A stretch of DNA of 64,000 nt from contig NZ_LR746496.1 in assembly GCF_902729405.1 (NCBI RefSeq), positions 2,294,001 through 2,358,000 of the forward strand. Reading direction: 5' to 3'. Below, piece by piece: positions 19,283 through 26,694 of the stretch. Position numbers and translations under genes: made by a program. The DNA is from Acididesulfobacillus acetoxydans. GTDB lineage: Bacteria > Bacillota > Desulfitobacteriia > Desulfitobacteriales > Desulfitobacteriaceae. Position 1 is the stretch's first letter. Every line of letters starts with the position of its first letter. Under the pieces are notes generated by a model. The model worked only from the letters and a program-made list of their open reading frames with translations, searched no databases and was not told the DNA's origin.

Positions 19283-19969
19283 TCAGGGGATGATTTTTTT
19301 AAGCACAAATATCCCCGCCTTGCGTGCCAGGGGCAGGCCTACCCGCTTCAAGAGAGGTATTCCCACATGTTGGGCCAAGGGCGGTCCGAGGCGTTTGGCG
19401 AGGGGCGGGCCCAAGCGGCGGGCCACAGGAGGTCCAAACCGGCGTAACAACGGCGGTCCATATTGCTTCGCAAGGTAGAGACCGGCTTCCTGCCAGGTGG
19501 AGCCGCCGGTCAGCAGACTTTCGAGAGAGGGCTGCCCAGAGGGGCTTGACGGAAGTACTTCTTCAACCGGCGCGGGAGAAAGTTTGGCGGCTTTTGGCTC
19601 GGGCGGGAGGAACCGGGGAAGCATGCGGGACAAATGGCCGCGGGGTCCGGAGTCAGGGGGAAGAAAAGGAAGGGGAAGAGGCCAGGGCAGGGATGGCGCT
19701 TGAGATAAACCCTGGTGTGGGGCGGTAGAGAGCGGCGCGGGAGATGTTCCCGACTTAAGCGGAGTCTGCGGTGCTTCCCGGGGATTTGTGAACTGAGGTT
19801 TGGGATTGGCGGTTGAGAGCGCCTGGGAATTCGAGGCCGGTTGGGCGTCAGAAGCTGAGGCCGGCCGGAAAGAAGCGGCCGGAGGCTGCAGGGGACGCAT
19901 TCTTCCGGGCAGGACGCTTAAGGGCAGCGTGCCGGGTTTTATTCCGGGCTCGTAAGCAAAGGCTGGCAT
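19283..19969 (-). CDS. Proline-rich protein with GPPLA octapeptide repeats
   Basis: A 228-residue protein of unknown family. ATG at 19969 has a GGAGGGG site; an in-frame ATG at 20008 does not. Residues 1-150 are Pro/Ser/Ala-rich and probably disordered. The C-terminal 58 residues are seven contiguous octads of the form (Y/F/L/V/A)-G-(P/I)-P-L-(A/L)-(K/R)-R, for example LGPPLAKR, ending in KKIIP. The repeat is cationic and amphipathic with regularly placed Gly-Pro-Pro, which could bind membrane or a polymer. No signal peptide. Not recognised; it stands alone with a 75-bp repeat downstream. Confidence 0.65.
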   Translation of the reverse strand: MPAFAYEPGIKPGTLPLSVLPGRMRPLQPPAASFRPASASDAQPASNSQALSTANPKPQFTNPREAPQTPLKSGTSPAPLSTAPHQGLSQAPSLPWPLPLPFLPPDSGPRGHLSRMLPRFLPPEPKAAKLSPAPVEEVLPSSPSGQPSLESLLTGGSTWQEAGLYLAKQYGPPLLRRFGPPVARRLGPPLAKRLGPPLAQHVGIPLLKRVGLPLARKAGIFVLKKIIP

Positions 19970-20116
19970 GAACACCCCTCCCCAGGTGAAAGATGGGTTA
20001 TCTGCCATATTTTATGTTAAACACGGGGGAGGGGTGACGGAATACCGTGTTTGCCGGGAGCCTCCTGCCTGTAGGGGTAGCGGTTGAATAGGAGTAGTGG
20101 GCGAACCGGTACGCCG

Positions 20117-20446
20117 TCAGTCTTTTCCCTGTTTATGAATTTGCACATCTGTGCTGAAGACCAGGCCTTTGGGAACTATCCTGCATATTTCGGGAAGGAT
20201 GGCCTCGATTTTCTCGTTGCGGTCCACGACCTCAAGTACGATGGGCAGATCCGAAGACAGTTCCAATAACCGGGCAGTGTGTAAGATGTTGTCTTTCCCG
20301 TAGCCCTCAATCCCCCGCGAAGCCGTAGCTCCGCTGATGCCCTTTTCTTTAAGCCAGCGAATCAAGTATTGATAGAGCGGTTTATCCCGATAACGTTCGC
20401 TTTCCCCCACATAGATTTTTAGGAGTTTTCCTTGCAGTGCCATCAT
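20117..20446 (-). CDS. DUF190 protein, fluoride-efflux partner
   Basis: A 109-residue DUF190 protein (LKIYVGESERYRDKPLYQ, then LPIVLEVVDRNEKI). It has a P-II-like ferredoxin fold in known members and is nearly always found beside crcB, as here, where crcB lies 36 bp upstream on the same strand. Start ATG at 20446 follows AAGGAGAGGG; the ATG codon just after it is also possible. Likely a soluble regulator or accessory of CrcB; biochemical role is not established. Confidence 0.88.
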   Translation of the reverse strand: MMALQGKLLKIYVGESERYRDKPLYQYLIRWLKEKGISGATASRGIEGYGKDNILHTARLLELSSDLPIVLEVVDRNEKIEAILPEICRIVPKGLVFSTDVQIHKQGKD

Positions 20447-20482
20447 TAACCCTCTCCTTTCCATAAATTGAGTTACGGCGGT

Positions 20483-20857
20483 TCAGATGAGCCTGGCCAG
20501 GCCGACGCCTAAGGCAGTGCCGACAAAACCGACGGCAATGCTCAGTACAGTATATAGGGCAGCTGTGAAAAAACTTCCGTTTTCCAATAGGGTGATCACC
20601 TCAAAACTGAAAGTGGAGAAGGTCGTGTAGGCACCGATGAACCCAATGCCGATGCCGAGTCGCATGGCGGGGCTGACTGTCAGGCGTTCGATGAACAAAA
20701 CATTGAGGAAACCCAGCAGAAAAGCCCCGCTGATGTTGATGATAAAGGTTCCCAGGGGGAAGCTCTGGTTCCAGCGGTTGCTGACAAATAGGCCCAGCCC
20801 ATAGCGCGACACGGCGCCCAGCGCTCCCCCCAAAGCGATGGCCAAGATGTTTAACAT
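20483..20857 (-). CDS. crcB: CrcB/Fluc fluoride channel
   Basis: A 124-residue, four-helix membrane protein of the Fluc family, which exports fluoride as a dual-topology dimer. It shows the family segments GGALGAVSRYGL, GTFIINISGAFLLGF and GFIGAYTTFSTFSFE, with the conserved Asn and the phenylalanine box (TTFSTFSFE). A good AGGAGG site precedes the ATG. Co-directional with DUF190. No fluoride riboswitch was found in its leader. A single crcB gene implies a homodimer. Confidence 0.93.
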   Translation of the reverse strand: MLNILAIALGGALGAVSRYGLGLFVSNRWNQSFPLGTFIINISGAFLLGFLNVLFIERLTVSPAMRLGIGIGFIGAYTTFSTFSFEVITLLENGSFFTAALYTVLSIAVGFVGTALGVGLARLI

Positions 20858-20965
20858 TTCTCTTTAAACCTCCTAAAATCCTTTTCCTTTTCTCTCTCTG
20901 AGTTTTAAAATTTGATCTAGCTACAACCAAAATAGTTATAACCAAAACGGCCAACAGGATTGGGA

Positions 20966-21238
20966 GTGAACTCGTTCAGCTAAAGCTGAACATCACGATA
21001 GTGTCCTGTGGACACTATCGCCGAACCGCAAGCTTTCAACGAATACTTGTGCGGTGAGGATGACTTTGGTGACGAAAGTCTCCAGTGAAGAGTTTCGCCG
21101 AAGCCGCCTATCCCAAAATTACACTCCGCGGCGAAGGCGTCATTGTCCGGTGGACAATGACGGCCGAAGGCTGAGTCTACACCCACCGAAGCGGGGTACG
21201 CGGGACCCACTCCCACTTGTAGAAGCGAGAGTCTTACG
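20966..21238 (+). repeat. Palindromic IS200/IS605-like repeat, copy C (273 bp)
   Basis: Longest copy. It starts GTGAACTCGTTCAGC-TAAAGCTGAAC and ends with the hairpin CTCCCACTT...AGAAG and TCTTACG. Inside are two related stem-loops: GATAGTGTCC-TGT-GGACACTATC and GTCATTGTCC-GGT-GGACAATGAC, which keep the GTCC/GGAC top while the lower stem changes on both sides. Its last 140 bp match the element at 41178. No transposase gene is present. Confidence 0.75.
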
Positions 21239-21253
21239 CCTTGGATAAAATAA

Positions 21254-21321
21254 GATTGAGAACGAAAAAGGATTGAGAACGAAAAAGGATTGAGAACGAA
21301 AAAGGATTGGGAACGAAAAGG
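21254..21321 (+). repeat. Four 17-bp tandem repeats
   Basis: GATTGAGAACGAAAAAG is repeated three times exactly and a fourth time with two changes. There are no spacers, so it is not a CRISPR array. It abuts a terminator-like hairpin. Confidence 0.9.
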
Positions 21322-21349
21322 CTCCTACTGTACTGAGACAGTAGGAGCC
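21320..21349 (+). terminator. 12-bp inverted repeat, terminator-like
   Basis: GGCTCCTACTGT/ACAGTAGGAGCC with a 6-nt loop. No T run follows on the plus strand (ATCAG); on the minus strand the stem is followed by TTTTCG, so it could stop leftward transcription toward crcB. Confidence 0.55.
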
Positions 21350-21638
21350 ATCAGCCTTTGCCGGCACTAAGCGAGCCCCATCGCTAGGGATATATTACCA
21401 AAAGCAGCGTGCTCCGGTGTCATGAGCTCCGGCCGCGGCCAGACGCCGCAGGCGGATTCCGGCACAATAGGGGATTTCAGCACAAGAGGCGGATTCCCGT
21501 ACAAAATTATAACCGGACCTGCGGAGAATAGCAAGGAGCCGCGAGCACTCACTCGTAATATTGCCTAAAGGGTCAAAATTGAACTCGAAATGGCAAAAGG
21601 TGCCAGTAAGAGTGGAACCGGAAGAAAGGTGAAAAGTT

Positions 21639-22781
21639 GTGTACAACATCGTCGTATTAGGCATAGTAAGTCTCCTCACGGACGTCAGCACGGAAATGGT
21701 CTATCCTTTGCTGCCGGTCTTTCTCACCGCCACCTTGGGCGCCAGTCCGGCCATCCTCGGCGTGATCGAAGGAATGGCGGAAAGTTTAGCCAGCTTGTTA
21801 AGGGTCTTTTCCGGTTACATCGGGGATCAGACTAAACGCAAGAAGGAACTTACAATTGCGGGATACGGAAGTTCAACCCTGGGCAAGGTATTTCTCTTTT
21901 TTGCCGGTTCTTGGGGTATGGTTTTGCTGGCTCGCTTGGTCGACCGGTTGGGCAAAGGTATCCGAACGGCTCCCCGTGATGCCCTGATCGCGGATTCGGC
22001 TCAGGCGGCCGGACGGGGACGGGCTTTTGGGCTGCATAGGGCTATGGATACTTTCGGGGCGGCGGCGGGGGTCGCGATATCCTACCTGCTGTTAACGAAG
22101 ACATCCTCCGTAAACGACGCCGTATCCTTTAAGCGAATCTTTCTTCTTTCCATGATTCCCGCTCTGCTGGGGGTATTAGCTCTTTTTTGGCTGCATCCGG
22201 CGAAGAAGGCAAAGACAAGTACGAGTTTCACCTTCTCCTGGAGTCATTTGGACAGTCGGCTCAGGGCTTTCTTGGTCCTGGCTTTTGTCTTCGCGCTCGG
22301 GAATTCATCCAACCAGTTTCTGCTCCTCCGGGCCAGCCGCTTGGGGGCCGGCCTCCCTATGGTTGTTCTCATGTATTTGGTGTACAACCTGAGTTACGGT
22401 CTCCTGTCATACCCTGGCGGGTACATCTCGGATAAATTGCTGCCCAAAAGAATTCTGGTGATGGGCTACCTGATTTATGGCGTGGTCTATTTTGCTTTTG
22501 CCCGGGTCACGCGAATTTCCAGCCTCTGGCTTCTCTTTACTGTCTACGGTTTTTATACCGCGTTCACACATGGAGTGGAGAAAGCGTTACTGGCTGATAT
22601 TGCTCCCGTAAATTTGCGGGGGACGGTGCTGGGTCTCCATGCGGCCATAGTAGGGGTCGCTTTACTTCCCGCGTCTCTTTTGGCGGGTTTTCTTTGGAAT
22701 ACGTTCGGTGCGCCGGCGCCTTTTTTGTTCGGCAGTGCTATGGGTTTCGCCGCCGCCATAGGCCTTCTGATCATTTTGTAA
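21639..22781 (+). CDS. MFS transporter
   Basis: A 380-residue major facilitator protein with 12 predicted helices, starting at GTG 21639 behind GAAAGGTG. N-terminal segment LTDVSTEMVYPLLPVFL and the loop GDQTKRKKELTIAGYGSS correspond to helix 1 and the conserved loop 2-3; a second-half copy reads SDKLLPKRILVMGY. This branch (DxSTEMxYPLLP) is a common drug/metabolite:H+ antiporter type. Substrate cannot be told from sequence. Single gene ended by the terminator at 22823. Confidence 0.85.
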   Translation: MYNIVVLGIVSLLTDVSTEMVYPLLPVFLTATLGASPAILGVIEGMAESLASLLRVFSGYIGDQTKRKKELTIAGYGSSTLGKVFLFFAGSWGMVLLARLVDRLGKGIRTAPRDALIADSAQAAGRGRAFGLHRAMDTFGAAAGVAISYLLLTKTSSVNDAVSFKRIFLLSMIPALLGVLALFWLHPAKKAKTSTSFTFSWSHLDSRLRAFLVLAFVFALGNSSNQFLLLRASRLGAGLPMVVLMYLVYNLSYGLLSYPGGYISDKLLPKRILVMGYLIYGVVYFAFARVTRISSLWLLFTVYGFYTAFTHGVEKALLADIAPVNLRGTVLGLHAAIVGVALLPASLLAGFLWNTFGAPAPFLFGSAMGFAAAIGLLIIL

Positions 22782-22822
22782 TGTGCCGCATATCGAGATT
22801 CCCGTCTGATTTGTGACCAAAG

Positions 22823-22849
22823 TCCCTGCCCCCGAGGCAGGGATTTTCT
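22823..22849 (+). terminator. Rho-independent terminator
   Basis: TCCCTGCC/GGCAGGGA with a 5-nt loop, followed by TTTTCTT, 42 nt after the MFS stop. Confidence 0.9.
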
Positions 22850-22946
22850 TATCTATTATGGAAAATATGGAAGCAGTGAAGTTGTGTGTTTCTTTTTTGG
22901 AGTGCATAATCCAGCGCGTAGTGAGAACACAGGAGGTAGGGCTGTC

Positions 22947-24284
22947 ATGTCAAATCTTCTGGGGGACTACTTGGCAGGCAAAGGATTGTCGCAGGCGGAG
23001 ATAGCTAGGCGCGCCGGAGTGAGCAAAAGTTATCTGTCCATGATCGCCCATGGTCAGAGGCGGTCTCTGAATCCCCTGATCGTTGAAAGACTTGCCCGAG
23101 AACTGGGTCTGGCGCCCCCAGAATTGAAAAGCCTTCTCGGCCACGGTTCTGAGACTCAGCCCGCCCGGTCCGGGGTTTACCCTGGGACGGGGAACGACGG
23201 GCCCGGGCAGAGCGGCTTGGCGCTCTTCTACCAGGCTTTGGAACAGGGTTTGCGCGCTGAACATGCCAACAACCGGAATGAGTTGGAAAGGGTCTGCCGG
23301 GTAATTGCCGGAATGGATCAAGGGCTGGTGCCCCTTAGGCGGAACTTCCTCTGCTGGCATGAGGCTCTGGAATTGGCTTGGCAGAACCGTTTTGAGCAGT
23401 CTCTGGCAGTTCTGAGGGCAGCTGTCGGGTTCAAACCCACATCTCCCTTGGAAAGGCGGTTTAAGGCCAAGATCATCGGAGACATCGGGGCAGTTCTGGT
23501 GGCTCGGGGCTGTTACAAGGAGGCGTTGAAGAGCCTGAGGTTAAGTCTGATTCTTTGGGATGAGGGAGAGCAGGGAGCGGTGGTGAACCTTAACCTAGGC
23601 ACACTCTTCCGGAGAACGGACAACTTCGCGGATGCCGTCGAAGCCTATGAAAAGGCGGTTTTGATGGGTTCCCCCTCGCTGAAACTGCTGGCGTATGCCG
23701 GACTGGGCCAGGTCAGCCTGGACCAAGGGGGTCTGGGTCAGGCACGGAAATATCTGCTGAAAGGGTATGCACTGTCCAGAAGCCTGAAGGATGCCCCTCA
23801 GCGGGCCGACATCTTGTGCAACCTTGGAAAATACTACAAGGAAGCAGGTAAACAGAGCCGGGCCGTATACCTGTTAAGCAAAGGTTTGGAAATTGCCTCC
23901 GTTGACGGTAACACCAGGACAAAACTTTATCTCTTGGCCGAATTGGCGGATATCTATCTGGTTAACGGCCGCCTTAAGCAGGCCGATCGAATCTTGGCCC
24001 GGATTGAAGAAGATGCCGCCGCGGACGGGGGAGATGTTCTCCTGGCGGGGCTCTGCCTGACAGCCCTGGCCAAGAAGGGACTCTGCCTGGGTCAAATTCA
24101 ACAGTCCCTGCTCGTACTCAACAGATGTTACCGGGCTTTGTCCAAGTTTGCCCCCACTGCCGAATTTGAGACCTGTTGCGACCTTCTGCGGCAAGCACAT
24201 GTTCGCTTGAGAAAACCGCAAGAAGCCGCATTTTTTGCCGGCGAAGTGAGGCGCGCCCGGAAGGCGCTCAAACGCCGGACTTAG
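22947..24284 (+). CDS. HTH-TPR regulator, RNPP-like
   Basis: A 445-residue cytoplasmic protein. ATG at 22947 has an AGGAGGT site. Residues about 5-60 form a Cro/C1-type helix-turn-helix (LSQAEIARRAGVSKSYLSMIAHGQR). From about 85 to the end it is alpha-helical with TPR-like repeats, e.g. GCYKEALKSLRLSLILWDEG, FADAVEAYEKAVLMG and ADILCNLGKYYKEAGK. HTH plus C-terminal TPR superhelix and this length match RNPP peptide-pheromone receptors such as NprR (about 420 residues). The next gene, 86 bp downstream, is a tiny ORF with a signal-like hydrophobic core and its own promoter, the usual receptor-pheromone order. The pheromone role is inference; a plain HTH-TPR transcription factor is the alternative. 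Confidence 0.8.
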   Translation: MSNLLGDYLAGKGLSQAEIARRAGVSKSYLSMIAHGQRRSLNPLIVERLARELGLAPPELKSLLGHGSETQPARSGVYPGTGNDGPGQSGLALFYQALEQGLRAEHANNRNELERVCRVIAGMDQGLVPLRRNFLCWHEALELAWQNRFEQSLAVLRAAVGFKPTSPLERRFKAKIIGDIGAVLVARGCYKEALKSLRLSLILWDEGEQGAVVNLNLGTLFRRTDNFADAVEAYEKAVLMGSPSLKLLAYAGLGQVSLDQGGLGQARKYLLKGYALSRSLKDAPQRADILCNLGKYYKEAGKQSRAVYLLSKGLEIASVDGNTRTKLYLLAELADIYLVNGRLKQADRILARIEEDAAADGGDVLLAGLCLTALAKKGLCLGQIQQSLLVLNRCYRALSKFAPTAEFETCCDLLRQAHVRLRKPQEAAFFAGEVRRARKALKRRT

Positions 24285-24313
24285 TGAACGCCGGAATTTC
24301 GACTGAATCTGCG

Positions 24314-24344
24314 TTGTCCGCTTCTGAAAATTCGCTATTATAAT
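24314..24344 (+). promoter_or_regulatory. Promoter of the small peptide gene
   Basis: TTGTCC at 24314 and ATTATA/TATAAT at 24337-24344 (17-19 nt spacing) lie between the regulator stop and the peptide ORF, so the peptide can be transcribed independently of the regulator gene. Confidence 0.6.
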
Positions 24345-24370
24345 ACAAATATAGAAAGGGGGTGAGGCAA

Positions 24371-24484
24371 ATGTTCACGCGGGGAAAGAGCGGGGCATTC
24401 GGCTGGGTTTTAGAGCTCCTGACTCTCGTCTTCCTGGTGACTCCGGCGATAGATCCGATTAAGCTGATCCATTTCTTTGGCTGA
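24371..24484 (+). CDS. 37-residue hydrophobic peptide, candidate pheromone precursor
   Basis: A short ORF with a strong GGGGGTGAGG ribosome site. It encodes a basic N-terminus (MFTRGKSGAFG), a hydrophobic core (WVLELLTLVFLVTPA) and a short tail (IDPIKLIHFFG). This is the layout of small exported peptides and single-pass micro-membrane proteins. It directly follows an HTH-TPR receptor-like gene, as papR, nprX, aimP and phr genes follow theirs, so the C-terminal tail could be the signal. No homologue is recognised; a small membrane protein unrelated to signalling is possible. Confidence 0.55.
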   Translation: MFTRGKSGAFGWVLELLTLVFLVTPAIDPIKLIHFFG

Positions 24485-24599
24485 CGCTTACTCAATGACG
24501 AGGGTATGGGGCGGTGAAAAACCGGGTTCGGCCGCGAAACAGAGCTGAATGCCCGCAAGGCGCAAGAAACAATACCGGGGTTTCATATGGGAACAATAG

Positions 24600-24688
24600 T
24601 TGTATTAAAGGCAAATCCATCGAAAGGTGGAGACGCAAAGCATAGGGTCTAAGGTGCCGCCGGCACTATGACAGCCTGGCTGCTACAC
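24600..24688 (+). ncRNA. Cyclic di-GMP-I (GEMM-I) riboswitch
   Basis: Contains the family core in order: AAAGGCAAATCC, a stem capped by a GAAA tetraloop (CGAAAGGTGG), the receptor side GACGCAAAGC, GGGTCTAA, then a second stem, ATGACAGCC and GGCTGC closing P1. These are the conserved c-di-GMP-binding and tetraloop-receptor positions. It lies 70 nt upstream of a small membrane protein gene, with a terminator-like hairpin between. Confidence 0.9.
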
Positions 24689-24695
24689 TATCGGC

Positions 24696-24733
24696 AATCA
24701 GACCTGCCCGTTCCGGAGCCGGGTCTGATTTGT
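24696..24733 (+). terminator. Expression-platform terminator of the riboswitch
   Basis: AATCAGACC/GGTCTGATT with a GC-rich loop, then TTGTCTCTC. It follows the aptamer directly and ends before the ribosome site of the next gene, so it is the likely switch element. The U tract is poor, so on/off sense cannot be told. Confidence 0.65.
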
Positions 24734-24753
24734 CTCTCAGGGAGGTGAAACCA

Positions 24754-25059
24754 GTGCTGGACTTCTATACGTACTCGTCGCTCGACTCATTGACGGGAGC
24801 AGTCACAGCAACACTTCTCGTGGTAGAGTTTCTTAAGAACTTGGGGCCCTTCCGGCACCTGCCCACCCGCTGGCTGGTCCTGATGGTTGCTGAAGGCATC
24901 GTCACAGGGACCGGTATCTTTGCGGGTCACTTTACTTTATCCGGTATTCCGCTTTGTCTGCTCAACGGTTTGTTGGTAGCCGCCAGTGCGGCCGGCGGCT
25001 GGCATGTCGTTTCCGGCAACCTCTTCGGCGGCGGGCGAAGACACCATGGGGTAAGGTAA
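24754..25059 (+). CDS. Small membrane protein under c-di-GMP riboswitch (holin-like)
   Basis: A 101-residue protein starting at GTG 24754 behind GGGAGGTG. It has three hydrophobic stretches (about 12-30, 43-62, 66-90), an amphipathic loop FLKNLGPFRHLPTRW, and a Gly/Arg/His tail. Size and topology recall small holin-like proteins, but no family is firmly recognised. Its riboswitch places it among c-di-GMP responsive genes, so a surface, export or motility/biofilm-linked role is likely. Followed by a strong terminator; single-gene unit. Confidence 0.65.
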   Translation: MLDFYTYSSLDSLTGAVTATLLVVEFLKNLGPFRHLPTRWLVLMVAEGIVTGTGIFAGHFTLSGIPLCLLNGLLVAASAAGGWHVVSGNLFGGGRRHHGVR

Positions 25060-25071
25060 GTGCACAAACGC

Positions 25072-25137
25072 AACTTCGGCTTCCGCCTTCGCTGATTGCT
25101 CCACCGGAGCCAGCACGGCGCCAGCCGAAGTTTTTTT
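25072..25137 (+). terminator. Rho-independent terminator
   Basis: AACTTCGGCT/AGCCGAAGTT with a long loop, followed by a run of seven T. Ends the riboswitch-controlled gene. Confidence 0.85.
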
Positions 25138-25367
25138 GTGAAGCCGCCGGCCGCCGGATGTTCCCTATACGGTTAAGGATTTGCCGTGAAGGCGCTGACC
25201 GAGCGTTAGCCGAGCCGCCGGTCTGTTTTTTTCAGTGCCGGTTTTGGCCGGGTTAAGCGGAATTTTGGCTAATTCATGGTCCCAATGAAGACGGCGGTTC
25301 AAGCAGCTTCTATAATAAAATTGAAGGAGCAACAAAGAAGGAGCAAGAAAAGGGAGATGGCATAACA
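25138..25367 (+). other. Leader and promoter region of the kor operon
   Basis: Gene-free. TATAAT at 25311-25316 lies about 50 nt before the korD start; no good -35 box was found at the right distance. Confidence 0.5.
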
Positions 25368-25583
25368 TTGGTCAGAGTAACGGAAAATACTCAGGTAATA
25401 GTCAACCATGATTGGTGTAAAAAATGCGGCATTTGCCTTGCCTTCTGTCCCAAACGAGTGTTGGAGAGTGACGAACTGGGGCGGGTCGTGGTGGCGAAAC
25501 CAGAGGAATGTATCGCTTGTAGAATATGTGAACGGCTCTGCCCGGATTTCGCGATTAACATTGAGGTGAGCAAAGATGAGTAA
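25368..25583 (+). CDS. korD: 2-oxoacid:ferredoxin oxidoreductase delta subunit (ferredoxin)
   Basis: A 71-residue 2[4Fe-4S] ferredoxin-type subunit with KKCGICLAFCPKRV and CIACRICERLCPDFAI. It starts at TTG 25368 after GGGAGATGG. It is the electron-transfer subunit of the following KorABC complex, passing electrons to free ferredoxin. Overlaps korA by 8 nt, so translation is coupled. Confidence 0.92.
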   Translation: MVRVTENTQVIVNHDWCKKCGICLAFCPKRVLESDELGRVVVAKPEECIACRICERLCPDFAINIEVSKDE

Positions 25584-26694
25584 TGCCCGGTTGATGCAGG
25601 GGAATGAGGCTTGCGCCGAAGGGGCGCTGGCGGCGGGGGTACGCTTTTTTGCCGGGTACCCAATCACCCCGTCCACGGAAATTGCGGAGATCATGGCGGA
25701 GAAACTCCCCCTCCTGGGGGGAACTTTTATCCAAATGGAAGATGAGATCGGCAGTATGGCCGCGGTGATCGGGGCTTCCCTCACGGGAGCGAAAGCCTTG
25801 ACAGCCACCAGCGGTCCGGGTTTTTCCCTCAAACAGGAAAATATCGGTTTCGCCATTGCCACCGAAGTGCCCTGTGTCGTCGTCGACGTGCAAAGGGCCG
25901 GTCCCAGCACCGGACTGCCCACCTCCCCGGCTCAGGCGGATGTCATGCAAGCCAGGTGGGGAACTCATGGGGACCACCCGGCCATCGTTTTATCACCCGC
26001 CTCGGTTCAGGAATGCTATGAGCTGACCGTTCAAGCGTTCAATTTTGCCGAAGAATTCCGCACGGCCGTTATTATGCTCATGGATGAAGTGATTGGCCAC
26101 CTGCGGGAAAAGGTGGAACTGAGGGAGAACCTTGCCGTTGTTGACCGGAAAAAGCCCTCTGTGCCTCCGGACCGCTACATCCCGTATGTGAACGACGAAA
26201 GCCGGATTCCGGCCATGGCCAACTTCGGTGAGGGCTATCGTTACCATGTCACTGGGTTAACCCACGGAGAGAACGGACTTCCCACAGGTAAGCCGGAAGT
26301 TGCGGGCAAATTTTTACAGAGGCTGACCCATAAACTCGACCCCTACCTCGACCGTATTCAACGCTGGGAAGAGGTGGAACTTTCGGATGCCGAGCTGGTC
26401 ATAGTGGCTTACGGCTGCACGGCTCGTCCGGTCCGTGAGGCGCTCGGGGCCGCCCGCCGTGAAGGACTGAAAGTGGGCCTATTCCGGCCGATTACCATCT
26501 GGCCCTTTCCCTCCGGCGAAATTGCCAAGCTGGGAGGACGGAAGTTTCTCGTTCCGGAGATGAACAGCGGACAGCTGGTGGGTGAAGTGGAGCGCATTTT
26601 CGGGCCGAAAAATATCCACCGTTATAACCGGATCGACGGGGAACTTATCACCCCGGGTGAAATCCTAGAAAAAATCCGGGAGGTCATGGCGTAA
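25576..26694 (+). CDS. korA: 2-oxoglutarate:ferredoxin oxidoreductase alpha subunit
   Basis: A 372-residue subunit holding the pyrimidine-binding TPP domain (GYPITPSTEIAEIMAEKLP, MEDEIGSMAAVIGASLTGAKALTATSGPGFSL) and the transketolase C-terminal domain. With KorB it forms the TPP site that decarboxylates a 2-oxoacid to acyl-CoA, reducing ferredoxin. The gene order korDABC and sucCD downstream point to 2-oxoglutarate rather than a branched-chain acid. Overlaps korB by one base. Confidence 0.93.
   Translation: MSNARLMQGNEACAEGALAAGVRFFAGYPITPSTEIAEIMAEKLPLLGGTFIQMEDEIGSMAAVIGASLTGAKALTATSGPGFSLKQENIGFAIATEVPCVVVDVQRAGPSTGLPTSPAQADVMQARWGTHGDHPAIVLSPASVQECYELTVQAFNFAEEFRTAVIMLMDEVIGHLREKVELRENLAVVDRKKPSVPPDRYIPYVNDESRIPAMANFGEGYRYHVTGLTHGENGLPTGKPEVAGKFLQRLTHKLDPYLDRIQRWEEVELSDAELVIVAYGCTARPVREALGAARREGLKVGLFRPITIWPFPSGEIAKLGGRKFLVPEMNSGQLVGEVERIFGPKNIHRYNRIDGELITPGEILEKIREVMA

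Larger units (their letters stand above)
20858..21638 (+). other. 780-bp gene-free region with repeats
   Basis: Holds repeat copy C (20966-21238), four 17-bp tandem repeats and a strong hairpin (21254-21349), and then about 290 bases leading to the MFS gene in which nothing was recognised. Frames called on either strand are short and lack ribosome sites. Confidence 0.6.

Noticed and set aside
20858-20965. Fluoride riboswitch before crcB
   Set aside because: The leader on the crcB strand lacks the GGCGATG...GCC pseudoknot core; it is A/T-rich and unstructured.
21254-21321. CRISPR-like repeats
   Set aside because: The 17-bp repeats are contiguous with no spacers and no cas genes are nearby.
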